A DNA stretch of 64,000 nt from an uncultured Veillonella sp. (GTDB lineage: Bacteria; Bacillota; Negativicutes; Veillonellales; Veillonellaceae), in the NCBI GenBank assembly GCA_900538355.1, contig UPXS01000001.1, positions 1-64,000 on the forward strand, read 5' to 3'. Within the stretch, counting starts at the first letter, position 1. Each line of letters opens with the position of its first letter. Both the position numbers and the translations under genes were made by a program. This document shows, piece by piece, positions 45,566-54,208 of the stretch. The notes beneath the pieces were generated by a model that ran no database searches, was not told the DNA's origin, and was given only the letters and a program-made list of their open reading frames with translations.

Positions 45566-46312
45566 ATGAGCAAAACAATATATAAGTCCATTTTAGCTGT
45601 TGTAGCAATGGGGCTATTATCTGTAAGCTATGTATCAGCAGATACTGTTGATCAACCTGTATCTACTAATAATTCTGCGGTCCTATCTAATTCTAAAAAT
45701 GTTACACCAAACATGGGTAATGCTTCTGCAATTATTCAAATACCAAGAACGCAATTAGTAGGCTGGCCTATTATGACTCAAGACGGTGCTCGTAACTTTA
45801 AGGGCGTAGTAGAGGCTACTCAGAAATTACCGTATGAGGCTGAGGTACCTAGTTATATACCTTATGGATATCAGCTGTATACAGCACGTCACGATCGAAA
45901 TGATGTACTGGAGGTTGTATATTACAAAAGAAATGCACCTATCTATCAGGCTGGGAAAAAATTTATTACTAATGTTATGGCCTATCGAATGGGATATTCC
46001 TTGGATACCGTAAGAGATACAGCATATATTCCTGCAGAGTATAAGGACTATGAATGGTCTGAACAAGGTGAATCTGGAAAGGTGTATTACACAGGTAACC
46101 CAGGAAAACAATTGATTCGTAGCATTACGTGGACTCAGAACGATATGGCGTACTCCCTATTCTTCTTGGACCTTGTGAAAGCAGCTGATGCAGAATTCTA
46201 TAAGGAACATATCGTGCCTGTAAAAAATATAGACAGCTCCCGTTATGAATTATTAGGGAACTATCCGATTACGAAGATTTCTACTAAAACAAGAGAACGA
46301 ATAATTCCTTAG
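45566..46312 (+). CDS. Exported paralogue 1 (DUF4367-like domain)
   Basis: A 248-residue exported protein (signal peptide about 1-25) with one copy of a domain that begins LPYEAEVPSYIPYGYQLY and includes NDVLEVVYY, YRMGYSLDTV, YEWSEQGESGKVYYTG and RSITWTQNDMAYSLFFL. The layout resembles DUF4367/MucB-type domains, in which a PSYIPxGY opening precedes a beta-rich fold. It is clearly homologous to the next two genes over its whole length. GAGGAGAG precedes the ATG. Function unknown; location probably periplasmic. Confidence 0.75.
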   Translation: MSKTIYKSILAVVAMGLLSVSYVSADTVDQPVSTNNSAVLSNSKNVTPNMGNASAIIQIPRTQLVGWPIMTQDGARNFKGVVEATQKLPYEAEVPSYIPYGYQLYTARHDRNDVLEVVYYKRNAPIYQAGKKFITNVMAYRMGYSLDTVRDTAYIPAEYKDYEWSEQGESGKVYYTGNPGKQLIRSITWTQNDMAYSLFFLDLVKAADAEFYKEHIVPVKNIDSSRYELLGNYPITKISTKTRERIIP

Positions 46313-46417
46313 CAGATAAACGGGATGTAATACAAGCTGTATGTAATACACACCGTATCTAGAATAATATATTGTGTAATAGCGGTGAAATATGTAATCG
46401 CTTAACGAGGAAAGAAG

Positions 46418-47083
46418 ATGAATAAAACTATATATAAGTCCATCTTAGCTACTATAGCTGTTGGGTTACTATCTGTAGGAAGTGTAACAGCAGATACTGT
46501 AGACACTACTATATCTACAGATAATTCTGTATCCACTAAAACGCTTAAGTTAGGATATAATTTTAAAAATGTCGAGCCTAGAATGGATGGTTTACAGTGG
46601 CACTTTCATGATTGGCCTATAGAGAATACAAAAAAGGTGCATACTTTTAAGGGAAACCTAAAAGAGGCAGCGAAGAAGCTTCCATATGAGGTTAAGGCTC
46701 CTAGTTATATCCCTTATGGCTATGAAATTTATACAGTACGTCAAGAAAAAAATGATGTATTAGAGGTTGTATATTTTATAAAAAATTCCCAAACATATCG
46801 AGTTGGGAAGAGAAACTCTGGTAGTATTTTCGTTTATAGAATGGGCTATTCAGTGAACGATGTAAAAGCTGTACCGTATGTTCCCGATGAGTATAAGGAT
46901 TTTGAATGGTCTGAACAAGGTGAAACTGGTGAAGTCTTTTACACCGGTGATCCAGCAGCACAACTAATACGTAGCATTACGTGGACAAAGGATGGCATGG
47001 CGTACTCCTTATTGTTCTTAGAACCTGTGAAAGCAGTTGATGCTGAATTCTATAAGGATCATGTGGAGCCTGTGAAAATATAG
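46418..47083 (+). CDS. Exported paralogue 2 (DUF4367-like domain)
   Basis: A 221-residue exported protein with a signal peptide nearly identical to that of paralogue 1 (KTIYKSILA shared) and the same domain (VKAPSYIPYGYEIY, NDVLEVVYF, YRMGYSVNDV, FEWSEQGETGEVFYTG). It is the shortest of the three and ends just after the FYKDHVEPVK segment, about 25 residues before the end of paralogue 1. GAGGAAAG precedes the ATG. It is a tandem duplicate of its neighbour. Confidence 0.75.
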   Translation: MNKTIYKSILATIAVGLLSVGSVTADTVDTTISTDNSVSTKTLKLGYNFKNVEPRMDGLQWHFHDWPIENTKKVHTFKGNLKEAAKKLPYEVKAPSYIPYGYEIYTVRQEKNDVLEVVYFIKNSQTYRVGKRNSGSIFVYRMGYSVNDVKAVPYVPDEYKDFEWSEQGETGEVFYTGDPAAQLIRSITWTKDGMAYSLLFLEPVKAVDAEFYKDHVEPVKI

Positions 47084-47149
47084 ATGCTCATGTAGCAATT
47101 TATTTGGAATAAAGCGGAAACGTGTGTAACCGCTCAAAGAGGAGAGAAT

Positions 47150-48475
47150 ATGAAGAAAATATTAACATCTGCTGTGTTATGTGCCACGATGGCTGCAGCA
47201 GTAACTACGTTTGGTGTACAGCCAGTTAGTGCTACATACCCATTAATAGATAAAAATGGTAATACTGTTCCTGTTGAACGAGATGTAGATAATAAAAAGC
47301 TTATTGATGATAATGAAAATCTCGCTGATCGCTATCGCTGGTATGATCAAGTTGGTGATAATGATTTAGTCAAACCTAACATAGAGAGTGCTGCGCAGGA
47401 ATTTGGCTATCCTATACAAGTTCCGTCTTATATGCCTAAAGACTATGCAGTACGCGATGTAACGGCTAAGGACCATGATGTATTAGAAATCGTTTATACG
47501 GAAACAGGCCATGATGGAGAATATGGTCCAAAATTAACCTTCTCTAATACAGATATTGTATATCGCATGGGTTGGGCTATCGATACGGTAGTAAAGCCTA
47601 TATTGGAAAAGACAAATTACAATGCTAAGGATGCCGTTAGCTTTACTACCCCTAATGGAATCTCTGTACATACCTTAGGTCATAACAAAGACTCTATTCA
47701 GATTGCTTACTGGGAAAAAGATAATAAAGTGCATATGCTCTACTTTGCTTCCTCAAGAAACCAAAACTATGTAAGTAAAATTGTAGATTCAGTAGGGCCA
47801 TTAAGTAACGTGGCTACTGATGATACTCGATTACGCGGTGACCGCAATGATAAGCAATATGTTGAAGAAAACGATGCGAAAAAGGTTAAACAAAATGATG
47901 AGCCTGAATGGCCTCCTTATGAATCGATTGGGCTGCCATTACGTACACATACGAATTCTGTGTGGCCTATACTTACCAATAAAACCATCGGTTTACCTAG
48001 CGGTGTAATCGATGCATCTCATAAGGTATCTTATGACGTATCTGTACCAAGTTATTTACCGCTTGGCTATACATACTATGCTACACATTTTTATGATAAT
48101 GATGTATTAGAAACTGTATATTGGAAGCAAGGTCAAGAATATCAAGAGCGCAGCGGCCGTTGGGTAAATCATACTATGGTCTTTCGCATGAGCTACTCTA
48201 TGGATACTGTATGGCCTGAAGAGTATATTCCAATGGAGTATCATGACGTACAATGGAGTGACTCTACTCCAATAGGGGAGGTTCAGTATACAGGGGATGT
48301 AGATAAGGGCTTAGTACGCAGTGTTACATGGTACAAGGATAATATGGCGTATTTCTTGTTCTTCCAAGTGCCTGTAAAAGCATCTGAAGCAGACTTTTAT
48401 AGAGATCATGTAGTTCCGTTAAAAGATATCGACCCAAGCCGTACAGACTTAATTGGTGTAAAAACGATTCGTTAA
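47150..48475 (+). CDS. Exported paralogue 3 with two DUF4367-like domains
   Basis: A 441-residue exported protein with a different signal peptide (about 1-28) and two tandem copies of the domain. The first (about residues 80-220) is diverged (VPSYMPKDYAVRDV, HDVLEIVYT, YRMGWAIDTV). The second (about 290-441) is close to paralogues 1 and 2 (VPSYLPLGYTYY, NDVLETVYW, FRMSYSMDTV, RSVTWYKDNMAYFLFF). A charged linker joins them. AGAGGAGAG precedes the ATG. The three genes form a likely co-expressed family. Confidence 0.75.
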   Translation: MKKILTSAVLCATMAAAVTTFGVQPVSATYPLIDKNGNTVPVERDVDNKKLIDDNENLADRYRWYDQVGDNDLVKPNIESAAQEFGYPIQVPSYMPKDYAVRDVTAKDHDVLEIVYTETGHDGEYGPKLTFSNTDIVYRMGWAIDTVVKPILEKTNYNAKDAVSFTTPNGISVHTLGHNKDSIQIAYWEKDNKVHMLYFASSRNQNYVSKIVDSVGPLSNVATDDTRLRGDRNDKQYVEENDAKKVKQNDEPEWPPYESIGLPLRTHTNSVWPILTNKTIGLPSGVIDASHKVSYDVSVPSYLPLGYTYYATHFYDNDVLETVYWKQGQEYQERSGRWVNHTMVFRMSYSMDTVWPEEYIPMEYHDVQWSDSTPIGEVQYTGDVDKGLVRSVTWYKDNMAYFLFFQVPVKASEADFYRDHVVPLKDIDPSRTDLIGVKTIR

Positions 48476-48554
48476 TACTAAACCCTAATAAGACTCTATA
48501 ACACAATTCGATGATGTTATACAACGTTAGCGTTTAGTAAAAGAGTACATAATA

Positions 48555-48607
48555 AAAAGAACCTATCTCTTAGATATTTTACTAATATCTTTAGAGATAG
48601 GTTCTTT
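48555..48607. terminator. Bidirectional terminator
   Basis: AAAAGAACCTATCTCT pairs with AGAGATAGGTTCTTT; an inner AGATATT/AATATCT stem extends it. It lies between the paralogue cluster and the convergent NCS2 gene. Confidence 0.88.
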
Positions 48608-48615
48608 AAGTTGTT

Positions 48616-49983
48616 TTAGAAGAATACGTAGCGGATGATAACGAGTACCGCCAATACGTACATAATCCAGTTAACTTCTTTTGCACGGCCTGCAATGATT
48701 TTGAGTAGAGGATATGCAATGAGACCTGCAGAGATACCGTTAGCGATGCTATATGTAAATGGCATCAAAACGATAACGAGGAATGCAGGGAAGCCTTCTG
48801 TCCAATCATCGAAGTCGATATTGCGGATAGCACCTAACATAAGGGCACCAACGATGATAAGAACAGGAGATGTGGCTGCATTTGGCACCAAGGATACGAT
48901 TGGAGCTAAGAACAAGCAGATTAAGAACAATACGCCTGTTGTAACAGCTGTTAAGCCTGTACGGCCACCAGCACCTACACCTGCTGCACTTTCAACAAAG
49001 GCAGTAATCGTAGAAGTACCGAGCAATGCACCAGTACTAACGCCGATAGCATCGACAGTCATGGCTTTACCAAGACCTGGGAATTTACCAGATTTTGGAT
49101 CAGCAATTTTTGCCTCTGTAGCAGTACCAATCAAAGTACCCATAGAGTCGAACAATTCTACGAAGGTGAAGGAGAAGATAATCGTGATTAAGCCCATGTG
49201 GAGCGCACCAGGAATATCTAATTGAAGGAATGCTGCTTTAGAGAAATCAGGCACTGCTAATACAGTGAAGTTCTCAGGCATTGTGGAAAGGCCAGTAGCA
49301 TAGGATACAATTGTTGTTACTACCACACCAATCAAAAGGGAACCTTGAATTTTACGAGCCATCAATAGAGCTGTAAAGATGAGGGAGAATAGAGCCAACA
49401 ATGTTTCACCACTGTGCAAATTACCGAGCGTCAAGAGCGCTTCGGATGCTGGAGGTACTAAATTACCATGTGTTTGCACAACTTGACCTAAGGAGTTTGG
49501 AGACAAACTAATAGAGATTGCCATCAAGCCAGATAATTTTAAGCCGATGATAGCGATGAAGAGGCCAATACCAACAGTAATGGCAACCTTCATAGAGGCT
49601 GGGATGCCTTCAACGATCATTTGGCGTATCGACGTAAGTGTTAATACGAGGAATACGAGACCGGAGATAAATACAGCACCCAATGCTGTTTGCCAGGACA
49701 CGCCCATACCGAGAACTACGGTAAAGGAGTAAAAGGCTAAGAGGCCAACCCCTGGAGCGAGGGCGATAGGATAGTTTACGAATAAACCCATAGCAATCGT
49801 TACAAGGCCACCACCTAAGGCTGTAGCGATGAGGACTGCATCTTTATCCATCCCTGCAAGACTAAGAATGTTAGGCGCCAAGAATAGGATGTACGCCATC
49901 GTGATAAACGTAGTAATACCAGCTAAAATTTCGGTTTTAACAGTTGTACCGCGTTCACTGAGTTGAAATAGTTTATCTAACAT
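48616..49983 (-). CDS. NCS2-family nucleobase permease (AzgA/PbuG type)
   Basis: A 455-residue membrane protein of the nucleobase:cation symporter 2 family, guanine/hypoxanthine/adenine branch. Characteristic segments are FQLSERGTTVKTEILAGITTFITMAYILF at the start, YPIALAPGVGLLAFY, TFVELFDSMGTLIGTA and TSTITAFVESAAGVGAGGRTGLTAV. GGGAGG lies 10 bases before the ATG at 49983; an ATG six codons earlier overlaps that site. No purine riboswitch is visible upstream. The exact purine is not determinable. Confidence 0.9.
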   Translation of the reverse strand: MLDKLFQLSERGTTVKTEILAGITTFITMAYILFLAPNILSLAGMDKDAVLIATALGGGLVTIAMGLFVNYPIALAPGVGLLAFYSFTVVLGMGVSWQTALGAVFISGLVFLVLTLTSIRQMIVEGIPASMKVAITVGIGLFIAIIGLKLSGLMAISISLSPNSLGQVVQTHGNLVPPASEALLTLGNLHSGETLLALFSLIFTALLMARKIQGSLLIGVVVTTIVSYATGLSTMPENFTVLAVPDFSKAAFLQLDIPGALHMGLITIIFSFTFVELFDSMGTLIGTATEAKIADPKSGKFPGLGKAMTVDAIGVSTGALLGTSTITAFVESAAGVGAGGRTGLTAVTTGVLFLICLFLAPIVSLVPNAATSPVLIIVGALMLGAIRNIDFDDWTEGFPAFLVIVLMPFTYSIANGISAGLIAYPLLKIIAGRAKEVNWIMYVLAVLVIIRYVFF

Positions 49984-50128
49984 TAGATAACATCCTCCCA
50001 TATGAAATTAAAAAAATACCCAAATAAAAATATTTCGATATATGTATAGTGTATCATATTTCCCACCATTTTTTGTATGAATTTGTGATATACTATAAAT
50101 ATATTATGAATGACTTAGAGGTTAACTT

Positions 50129-50548
50129 ATGAAAATATCTACAAAAGGGCGTTATGCTTTACGGATATTGGCTGATATTGCAGAACACGGGGTAGAAAAA
50201 AATGTACCAATTCGTGAGATTGCTGAACGCCAAGGATTTTCCGATAAATACTTAGAGGGGATTGTATCTCGCTTGTCCTCCGCTGGCCTCGTTAAAAGTG
50301 GCCGTGGTAAATACGGTGGATATCGCTTGGTGAAATCGCCTGCTGAATACAATGTATATGAAATTTTATATGCTGCAGAGGACTCCATTGCTCTCGTATC
50401 TTGTTTAGAAGATGATGTTGAGCCATGTCCTATGTTTAATGATTGCTTGACTGCTCCATTGTGGCAGTATTTGCAAGATGAATTCCGTCACGTTATGGAA
50501 CGTGTATCCTTACAGGATGTAATGGATCACAAATTTCCAACGGAATAA
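50129..50548 (+). CDS. Rrf2-family regulator, probable iron-sulfur type
   Basis: A 139-residue winged-helix regulator. The N-terminal MKISTKGRYALRILADIAEH and the recognition region RQGFSDKYLEGIVSRLSSAGLVKSGRGKYGGYRL are typical of Rrf2/IscR/CymR proteins. Three cysteines in SCLEDDVEPCPMFNDC (about residues 91-106) match the place where IscR-type members bind an Fe-S cluster, so a redox or Fe-S sensing role is likely. No isc/suf or cysteine genes follow. The MFS gene 93 bases downstream, beyond a weak terminator, is one candidate target. Confidence 0.9.
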   Translation: MKISTKGRYALRILADIAEHGVEKNVPIREIAERQGFSDKYLEGIVSRLSSAGLVKSGRGKYGGYRLVKSPAEYNVYEILYAAEDSIALVSCLEDDVEPCPMFNDCLTAPLWQYLQDEFRHVMERVSLQDVMDHKFPTE

Positions 50549-50551
50549 ATG

Positions 50552-50585
50552 AGAGAGTCGCGTTTTATATGCGGCTCTTATTTAT
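50552..50585 (+). terminator. Weak terminator after the Rrf2 gene
   Basis: AGAGTCGC pairs with GCGGCTCT (with one G-T), followed by TATTTAT. Confidence 0.6.
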
Positions 50586-50641
50586 ATAGAATGTAAAAGT
50601 ATATTGCTATATATACTTTTATATATGAAGGGAGGCAACGA

Positions 50642-51874
50642 ATGAGCACAACTACATATGATGCTCGCGGCGGTATGCGCAATGTATGGATTATTACAGC
50701 TGCCATGACGGTACTGGCTATATGTTACACCATGATCATTCCATTTTTGCCTATCTATCTTTTAGAATTAGGGGTACCAAAGGCTGATGTAGCACTTTGG
50801 TCAGGCCTCGTTTTTGGCATTACCTTCCTTATCGCCGGCATTATGGCTCCTATATGGGGGAAGATTGCGGATAATAAAGGTAAAAAACGGATGGCCTTGC
50901 GCGCTGGCTTTGCCATCGCATTCTGTTATGTATTAATAGGTTTAGTTACAGACCAATATCAACTATTAATGGGGCGGGCTCTCGTTGGTTTTGCCAATGG
51001 GTTCTATCCAGCGGCGATGACCATGGTATCCCTCAGTGTTGATGAGAAACAGGTTGGTAGGGCTTTAGGCATCTTCCAAACGGGGCTTATCTTGGGTAAT
51101 GTCATCGGTCCATTTTTAGGTGGCGCCGTTGAAAGTGTGGTAGGCATGCGTCCTGTGTTTTATGTATCTGGTATCGCTGTATTTATTGCGACTTTGGCCG
51201 TATTGTTCTTTGTGAAAGAACCAAAATTACATGCTAAAGGTGCTGATGGAAAGGAACAGCCGGCTCAACCTACTAAATCTACATCCTTACGTGAAGACTT
51301 TAAAGCTGTTCAACAACAGCCAGTATTAGTACGATTACTTTGGATTTTCTTCTTCATGCAATGTGCTATCATGATGTTGCAACCAATCTTGGCCCTCTAT
51401 GTCGGAGATATGCAAGGCACCATGGAAGGGGCGGCTATGATCTCTGGTACAATCCTTAGTATCGGCGGCTTAGCAGGAGCTTTAACGACAAACCTATGGG
51501 TTCGTCTTGGCGAACGTCGTGGCTACTTTAAGACCATATCCTACTGTATGATTGGTAGTGGTATCGTTCTATTGCTTCAAAGCTTACCCGTAGGCATTTG
51601 GTGGTTTGGCGTATTACAAGTCTTAATTGGGTCATGTATTGTAGGTATCAACCCATCCTTGAGCGCGGCGGTAACACTCAATACCGATCCAAGCTTTAGA
51701 GGTCGCATGTTTGGTATGACTACGACAGCTCAACAATTTGGGTCTATGGTTGGCCCTGTATTTGCTAGTATTGTATCCACTTATATAGGTATATCCTATG
51801 TATTTAGTATTACAGGCTTGTTATTGTTATATATGGCATTCCAATCTAGAAAACTATCTGATAAGCACGAATAA
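50642..51874 (+). CDS. MFS drug/solute efflux transporter
   Basis: A 410-residue major facilitator with 12 predicted spans. Motif A is visible as GKIADNKGKKRMALR after span 2 (about residues 76-90), and GIFQTGLILGNVIGPFLGG matches motif C of drug:H+ antiporters (12-span DHA1 type). A charged central loop (about 200-220) separates the halves. GGGAGG precedes the ATG. The substrate is unknown. Confidence 0.88.
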   Translation: MSTTTYDARGGMRNVWIITAAMTVLAICYTMIIPFLPIYLLELGVPKADVALWSGLVFGITFLIAGIMAPIWGKIADNKGKKRMALRAGFAIAFCYVLIGLVTDQYQLLMGRALVGFANGFYPAAMTMVSLSVDEKQVGRALGIFQTGLILGNVIGPFLGGAVESVVGMRPVFYVSGIAVFIATLAVLFFVKEPKLHAKGADGKEQPAQPTKSTSLREDFKAVQQQPVLVRLLWIFFFMQCAIMMLQPILALYVGDMQGTMEGAAMISGTILSIGGLAGALTTNLWVRLGERRGYFKTISYCMIGSGIVLLLQSLPVGIWWFGVLQVLIGSCIVGINPSLSAAVTLNTDPSFRGRMFGMTTTAQQFGSMVGPVFASIVSTYIGISYVFSITGLLLLYMAFQSRKLSDKHE

Positions 51875-51888
51875 CACTATAAATGATG

Positions 51889-51917
51889 ACTCCACGCGAT
51901 TATGTGTGGAGTTTTTA
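51889..51917 (+). terminator. Terminator of the MFS gene
   Basis: ACTCCAC pairs with GTGGAGT, followed by TTTTATTT. Confidence 0.8.
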
Positions 51918-52175
51918 TTTACATTGATGAAATAAACTAATTAAGATTGAATAATATGACCAATTTTAATAAGACCGAGAGAATAGGATATAACAAAAAA
52001 TTATGTTAATCGTTAATCTAAGAATACGTTTTTAGTGCATAATAACGGGCTTTCATACGGTTTTTGTGAATAGCAATCCAATATAGGCAGATTGATTGCT
52101 TTTACCAAAATATTGGTATATAGTTAGTTTAAGGTAAGTCATTTGTCTCACCCTGTGGGACGGAAAGGAGTTATT
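51918..52175 (+). promoter_or_regulatory. Region upstream of aroD
   Basis: No gene is seen. A 6-4-6 inverted repeat TACCAA-AATA-TTGGTA at 52103-52118 lies about 60 bases upstream of the start codon and could be an operator. No leader peptide with aromatic codons was found here. Confidence 0.35.
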
Positions 52176-52970
52176 ATGGTCCGTATCGGTCATACTGTAC
52201 TCGGCGAAAAGGGTACAAAGATATGTGTGCCTATTGTGGGCACAACAATGAAAGAAATTTTAGATGCCACTGCGGTAGCATGTAATACACCGTGTCATGT
52301 AGTGGAGCTACGCATTGACTATTACGATCGGGCCCACTCCATTGACGCTATTATTGAATTGTTAATGCTCATCAAGCCTCAATTAAAAGGTCGTGCCTTA
52401 TTATTTACATGGCGTACGAAAGGTGAAGGTGGGGAAAAATCCATTTCTACACAAGACTACTTCACAATGTTAGAGCGTATTATTCCTACAGGTTTAGTAG
52501 ATGCTATTGACATTGAACTCTTCTTTGATCAAGATAGAATGCTCAAAACCATTGAGTTTGCCAAGGTACATGGTATTACGATTATCATGAGTAACCATGA
52601 TTTCCATGGTACACCAAGTCATGAGGTCATTGTAAATCGACTTATTCAAATGAAAGAGTTCTTGGCAGACGTGCCAAAGATGGCAGTTATGCCGCATACA
52701 ACGGGCGATGTTCTTAGGCTCCTCGAAGCGACGGCTGAAGTGAAAGCCTTATATCCATCAGATCCAATCATTACGATGGCTATGGGGCCACTAGGTGCTG
52801 TTACACGCGCTGCAGGCGCTCTATTTGGCAATGCTATGACCTTTGCCTCTGCTGGCAAAGCATCTGCACCAGGTCAAATCGATGTGCATGAACTAAAACG
52901 AATTCTTGACATCATCGATGTAGATGGCGTATTCGACGAACAACAACATAAACGCGTAAAAGTACATTAA
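52176..52970 (+). CDS. aroD: 3-dehydroquinate dehydratase, type I
   Basis: A 264-residue enzyme that dehydrates 3-dehydroquinate to 3-dehydroshikimate, the third shikimate step. The Schiff-base Lys is in VPKMAVMPHTTGD (about residue 170) and the catalytic His in IIMSNHDFHGTPS (about 145). The EL-RIDYYD segment and GAVTRAAGALFGNAMTFASAG are typical of type I enzymes. AAAGGAG directly before the ATG at 52176 fixes the start over an upstream TTG. It lies apart from the other aromatic genes, on the opposite strand beyond a toxin-antitoxin pair. Confidence 0.95.
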   Translation: MVRIGHTVLGEKGTKICVPIVGTTMKEILDATAVACNTPCHVVELRIDYYDRAHSIDAIIELLMLIKPQLKGRALLFTWRTKGEGGEKSISTQDYFTMLERIIPTGLVDAIDIELFFDQDRMLKTIEFAKVHGITIIMSNHDFHGTPSHEVIVNRLIQMKEFLADVPKMAVMPHTTGDVLRLLEATAEVKALYPSDPIITMAMGPLGAVTRAAGALFGNAMTFASAGKASAPGQIDVHELKRILDIIDVDGVFDEQQHKRVKVH

Positions 52971-52996
52971 AAAGTCGGCGAGAGCCGACTTTTTTA
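52971..52996. terminator. Bidirectional terminator
   Basis: AAGTCGGC pairs with GCCGACTT over GAGA with A-run and T-run flanks; its edge overlaps the end of the convergent toxin gene. Confidence 0.88.
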
Positions 52997-53284
52997 TATA
53001 TTCATACCTTGCGTTAGTACTTTCTTAATTATTACAGTTTTATTTTTTATAGAGTATAAGATAATATAATGTTTTGTGACCATTTTTCGAAAATAAAATA
53101 TTTCATTATTAGTCTTATATATAGGATATCGTTCTGGGAAAATATCAAGTGAAAAGACTGCATTTCGAATTTCGGCTTGTCGTTGTTGAATTAGATTCAA
53201 ACCTTGAGTAAATTCTTTTAAATTTATAATGATATTTTTCACTTCTTTTTCAGCAAGCTTACTAAATAAAACTTTATAGCTCAT
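52994..53284 (-). CDS. RelE/ParE-family toxin
   Basis: A 96-residue protein of the RelE/ParE toxin superfamily. YKVLFSKLAEKEVKNIIINL at the start, the FPERYPIYKTNNEIFYFRKM centre and HYIILYSIKNKTVIIKKVL near the end follow the ParE fold pattern. Whether it acts on ribosome-bound mRNA or gyrase is not clear. Its ATG overlaps the antitoxin TGA (ATGA), as in coupled toxin-antitoxin operons. Confidence 0.85.
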   Translation of the reverse strand: MSYKVLFSKLAEKEVKNIIINLKEFTQGLNLIQQRQAEIRNAVFSLDIFPERYPIYKTNNEIFYFRKMVTKHYIILYSIKNKTVIIKKVLTQGMNI

Positions 53285-53898
53285 AAAAGAAGACCTTCTT
53301 TCTTTAGTTGCTCAAAAAGATCTTCAGCTGAAATTAAGTTACCTTGTTCTATATCTGCATATGCCAATTCCAGTAATTGGTCAATTTCTTCGTCAGTAAG
53401 AAAGTCTGCATTCATAGAGTCATAAGCGATAGGCTTGTTTACTGACTTAGGAATTGCTTTTGAAAATTGTATTTGTTTGGAGATTAGTGTAATCAATAAT
53501 GATATAGTTAATCCCATTTCTTTTAAGATAGCTGTTGTTAGTGTCTTAACTTTAGGGTTTATACGGATATTGAGTATGCCTGTTTTATCAATTTTATCAA
53601 AGGATATTTCTACCTCGTTTTCTGTTGATGCTCCGTACGTATTTATTGTATCTGAGGCCTTTAATGTTGTTCGGGGTTGTTCGTAGGTGCCGTCATTGTT
53701 GAGTGTACTTGGCGTTGGTGTTTTTTCTGTAGGAGTTGTTGGTAAAGCAATAGCGAAAGGAATGCGACGTTCTTTTATAATTTGACGAAATAGTGCGTCT
53801 AGCATGGATGTATAGGATAAACCCTGTGCCTTTAATATGCTAGATACTTCCTGTTTTAGCTCTTCGTTGATGCGGACTTGTAGGTTTACGGTTTTCAT
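53281..53898 (-). CDS. Antitoxin with two RelB/DinJ-type domains
   Basis: A 205-residue antitoxin, about twice the usual length. The first ribbon-helix-helix-like domain spans about residues 1-57 (VNLQVRINEELKQEVSSILKAQGLSYTSMLDALFRQI). A Thr/Pro/Ser-rich linker follows. A second, diverged copy spans about 107-160 (GILNIRINPKVKTLTTAILKEMGLTISLLITLISKQI). The C-terminal acidic helix (about 165-205) probably neutralises the toxin. AGGAG precedes the ATG. It is first in the operon. Confidence 0.85.
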   Translation of the reverse strand: MKTVNLQVRINEELKQEVSSILKAQGLSYTSMLDALFRQIIKERRIPFAIALPTTPTEKTPTPSTLNNDGTYEQPRTTLKASDTINTYGASTENEVEISFDKIDKTGILNIRINPKVKTLTTAILKEMGLTISLLITLISKQIQFSKAIPKSVNKPIAYDSMNADFLTDEEIDQLLELAYADIEQGNLISAEDLFEQLKKEGLLL

Positions 53899-53957
53899 AG
53901 TATCTCTCCTAGTATTCTTTTGGCTTATGACTGTAATTCGTTGATTATATTGTTGAT

Positions 53958-54018
53958 TTTATATTAAAAGGTATTTACGTTAATCAATTCTATTTGTAAT
54001 TACATTGTAATTGCAAAT
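53958..54018 (-). promoter_or_regulatory. Toxin-antitoxin promoter and operator
   Basis: On the minus strand TTGATT (53982-53987) and TATAAA (53958-53963) are 18 bp apart. Just upstream a 27-bp near-palindrome (53992-54018), centred on AATTACATTGTAATT with two mismatched pairs, is a good candidate operator for autoregulation by the antitoxin. Confidence 0.55.
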
Positions 54019-54056
54019 ATGGTTTTCTACAAATATATATAATACATAGGGGAAAT

Positions 54057-54095
54057 AAAAAAGCAGTAGTTATCCATAGGATGGCTACTGCTTTT
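54057..54095. terminator. Hairpin, probable bidirectional terminator
   Basis: AAAAGCAGTAG pairs with CTACTGCTTTT, with inner ATCC/GGAT pairing. On the minus strand it lies about 110 bases beyond the aroEK stop. Confidence 0.75.
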
Positions 54096-54208
54096 CAGTT
54101 TATATCATAGGTATTATGATATGCGTTTTAGTTTTATCTAGAAATACAGATATAGATGCTCTTACTGATTTATTTATGAAGCGTTTTATAAATACGCTAT
54201 ACAAACGA

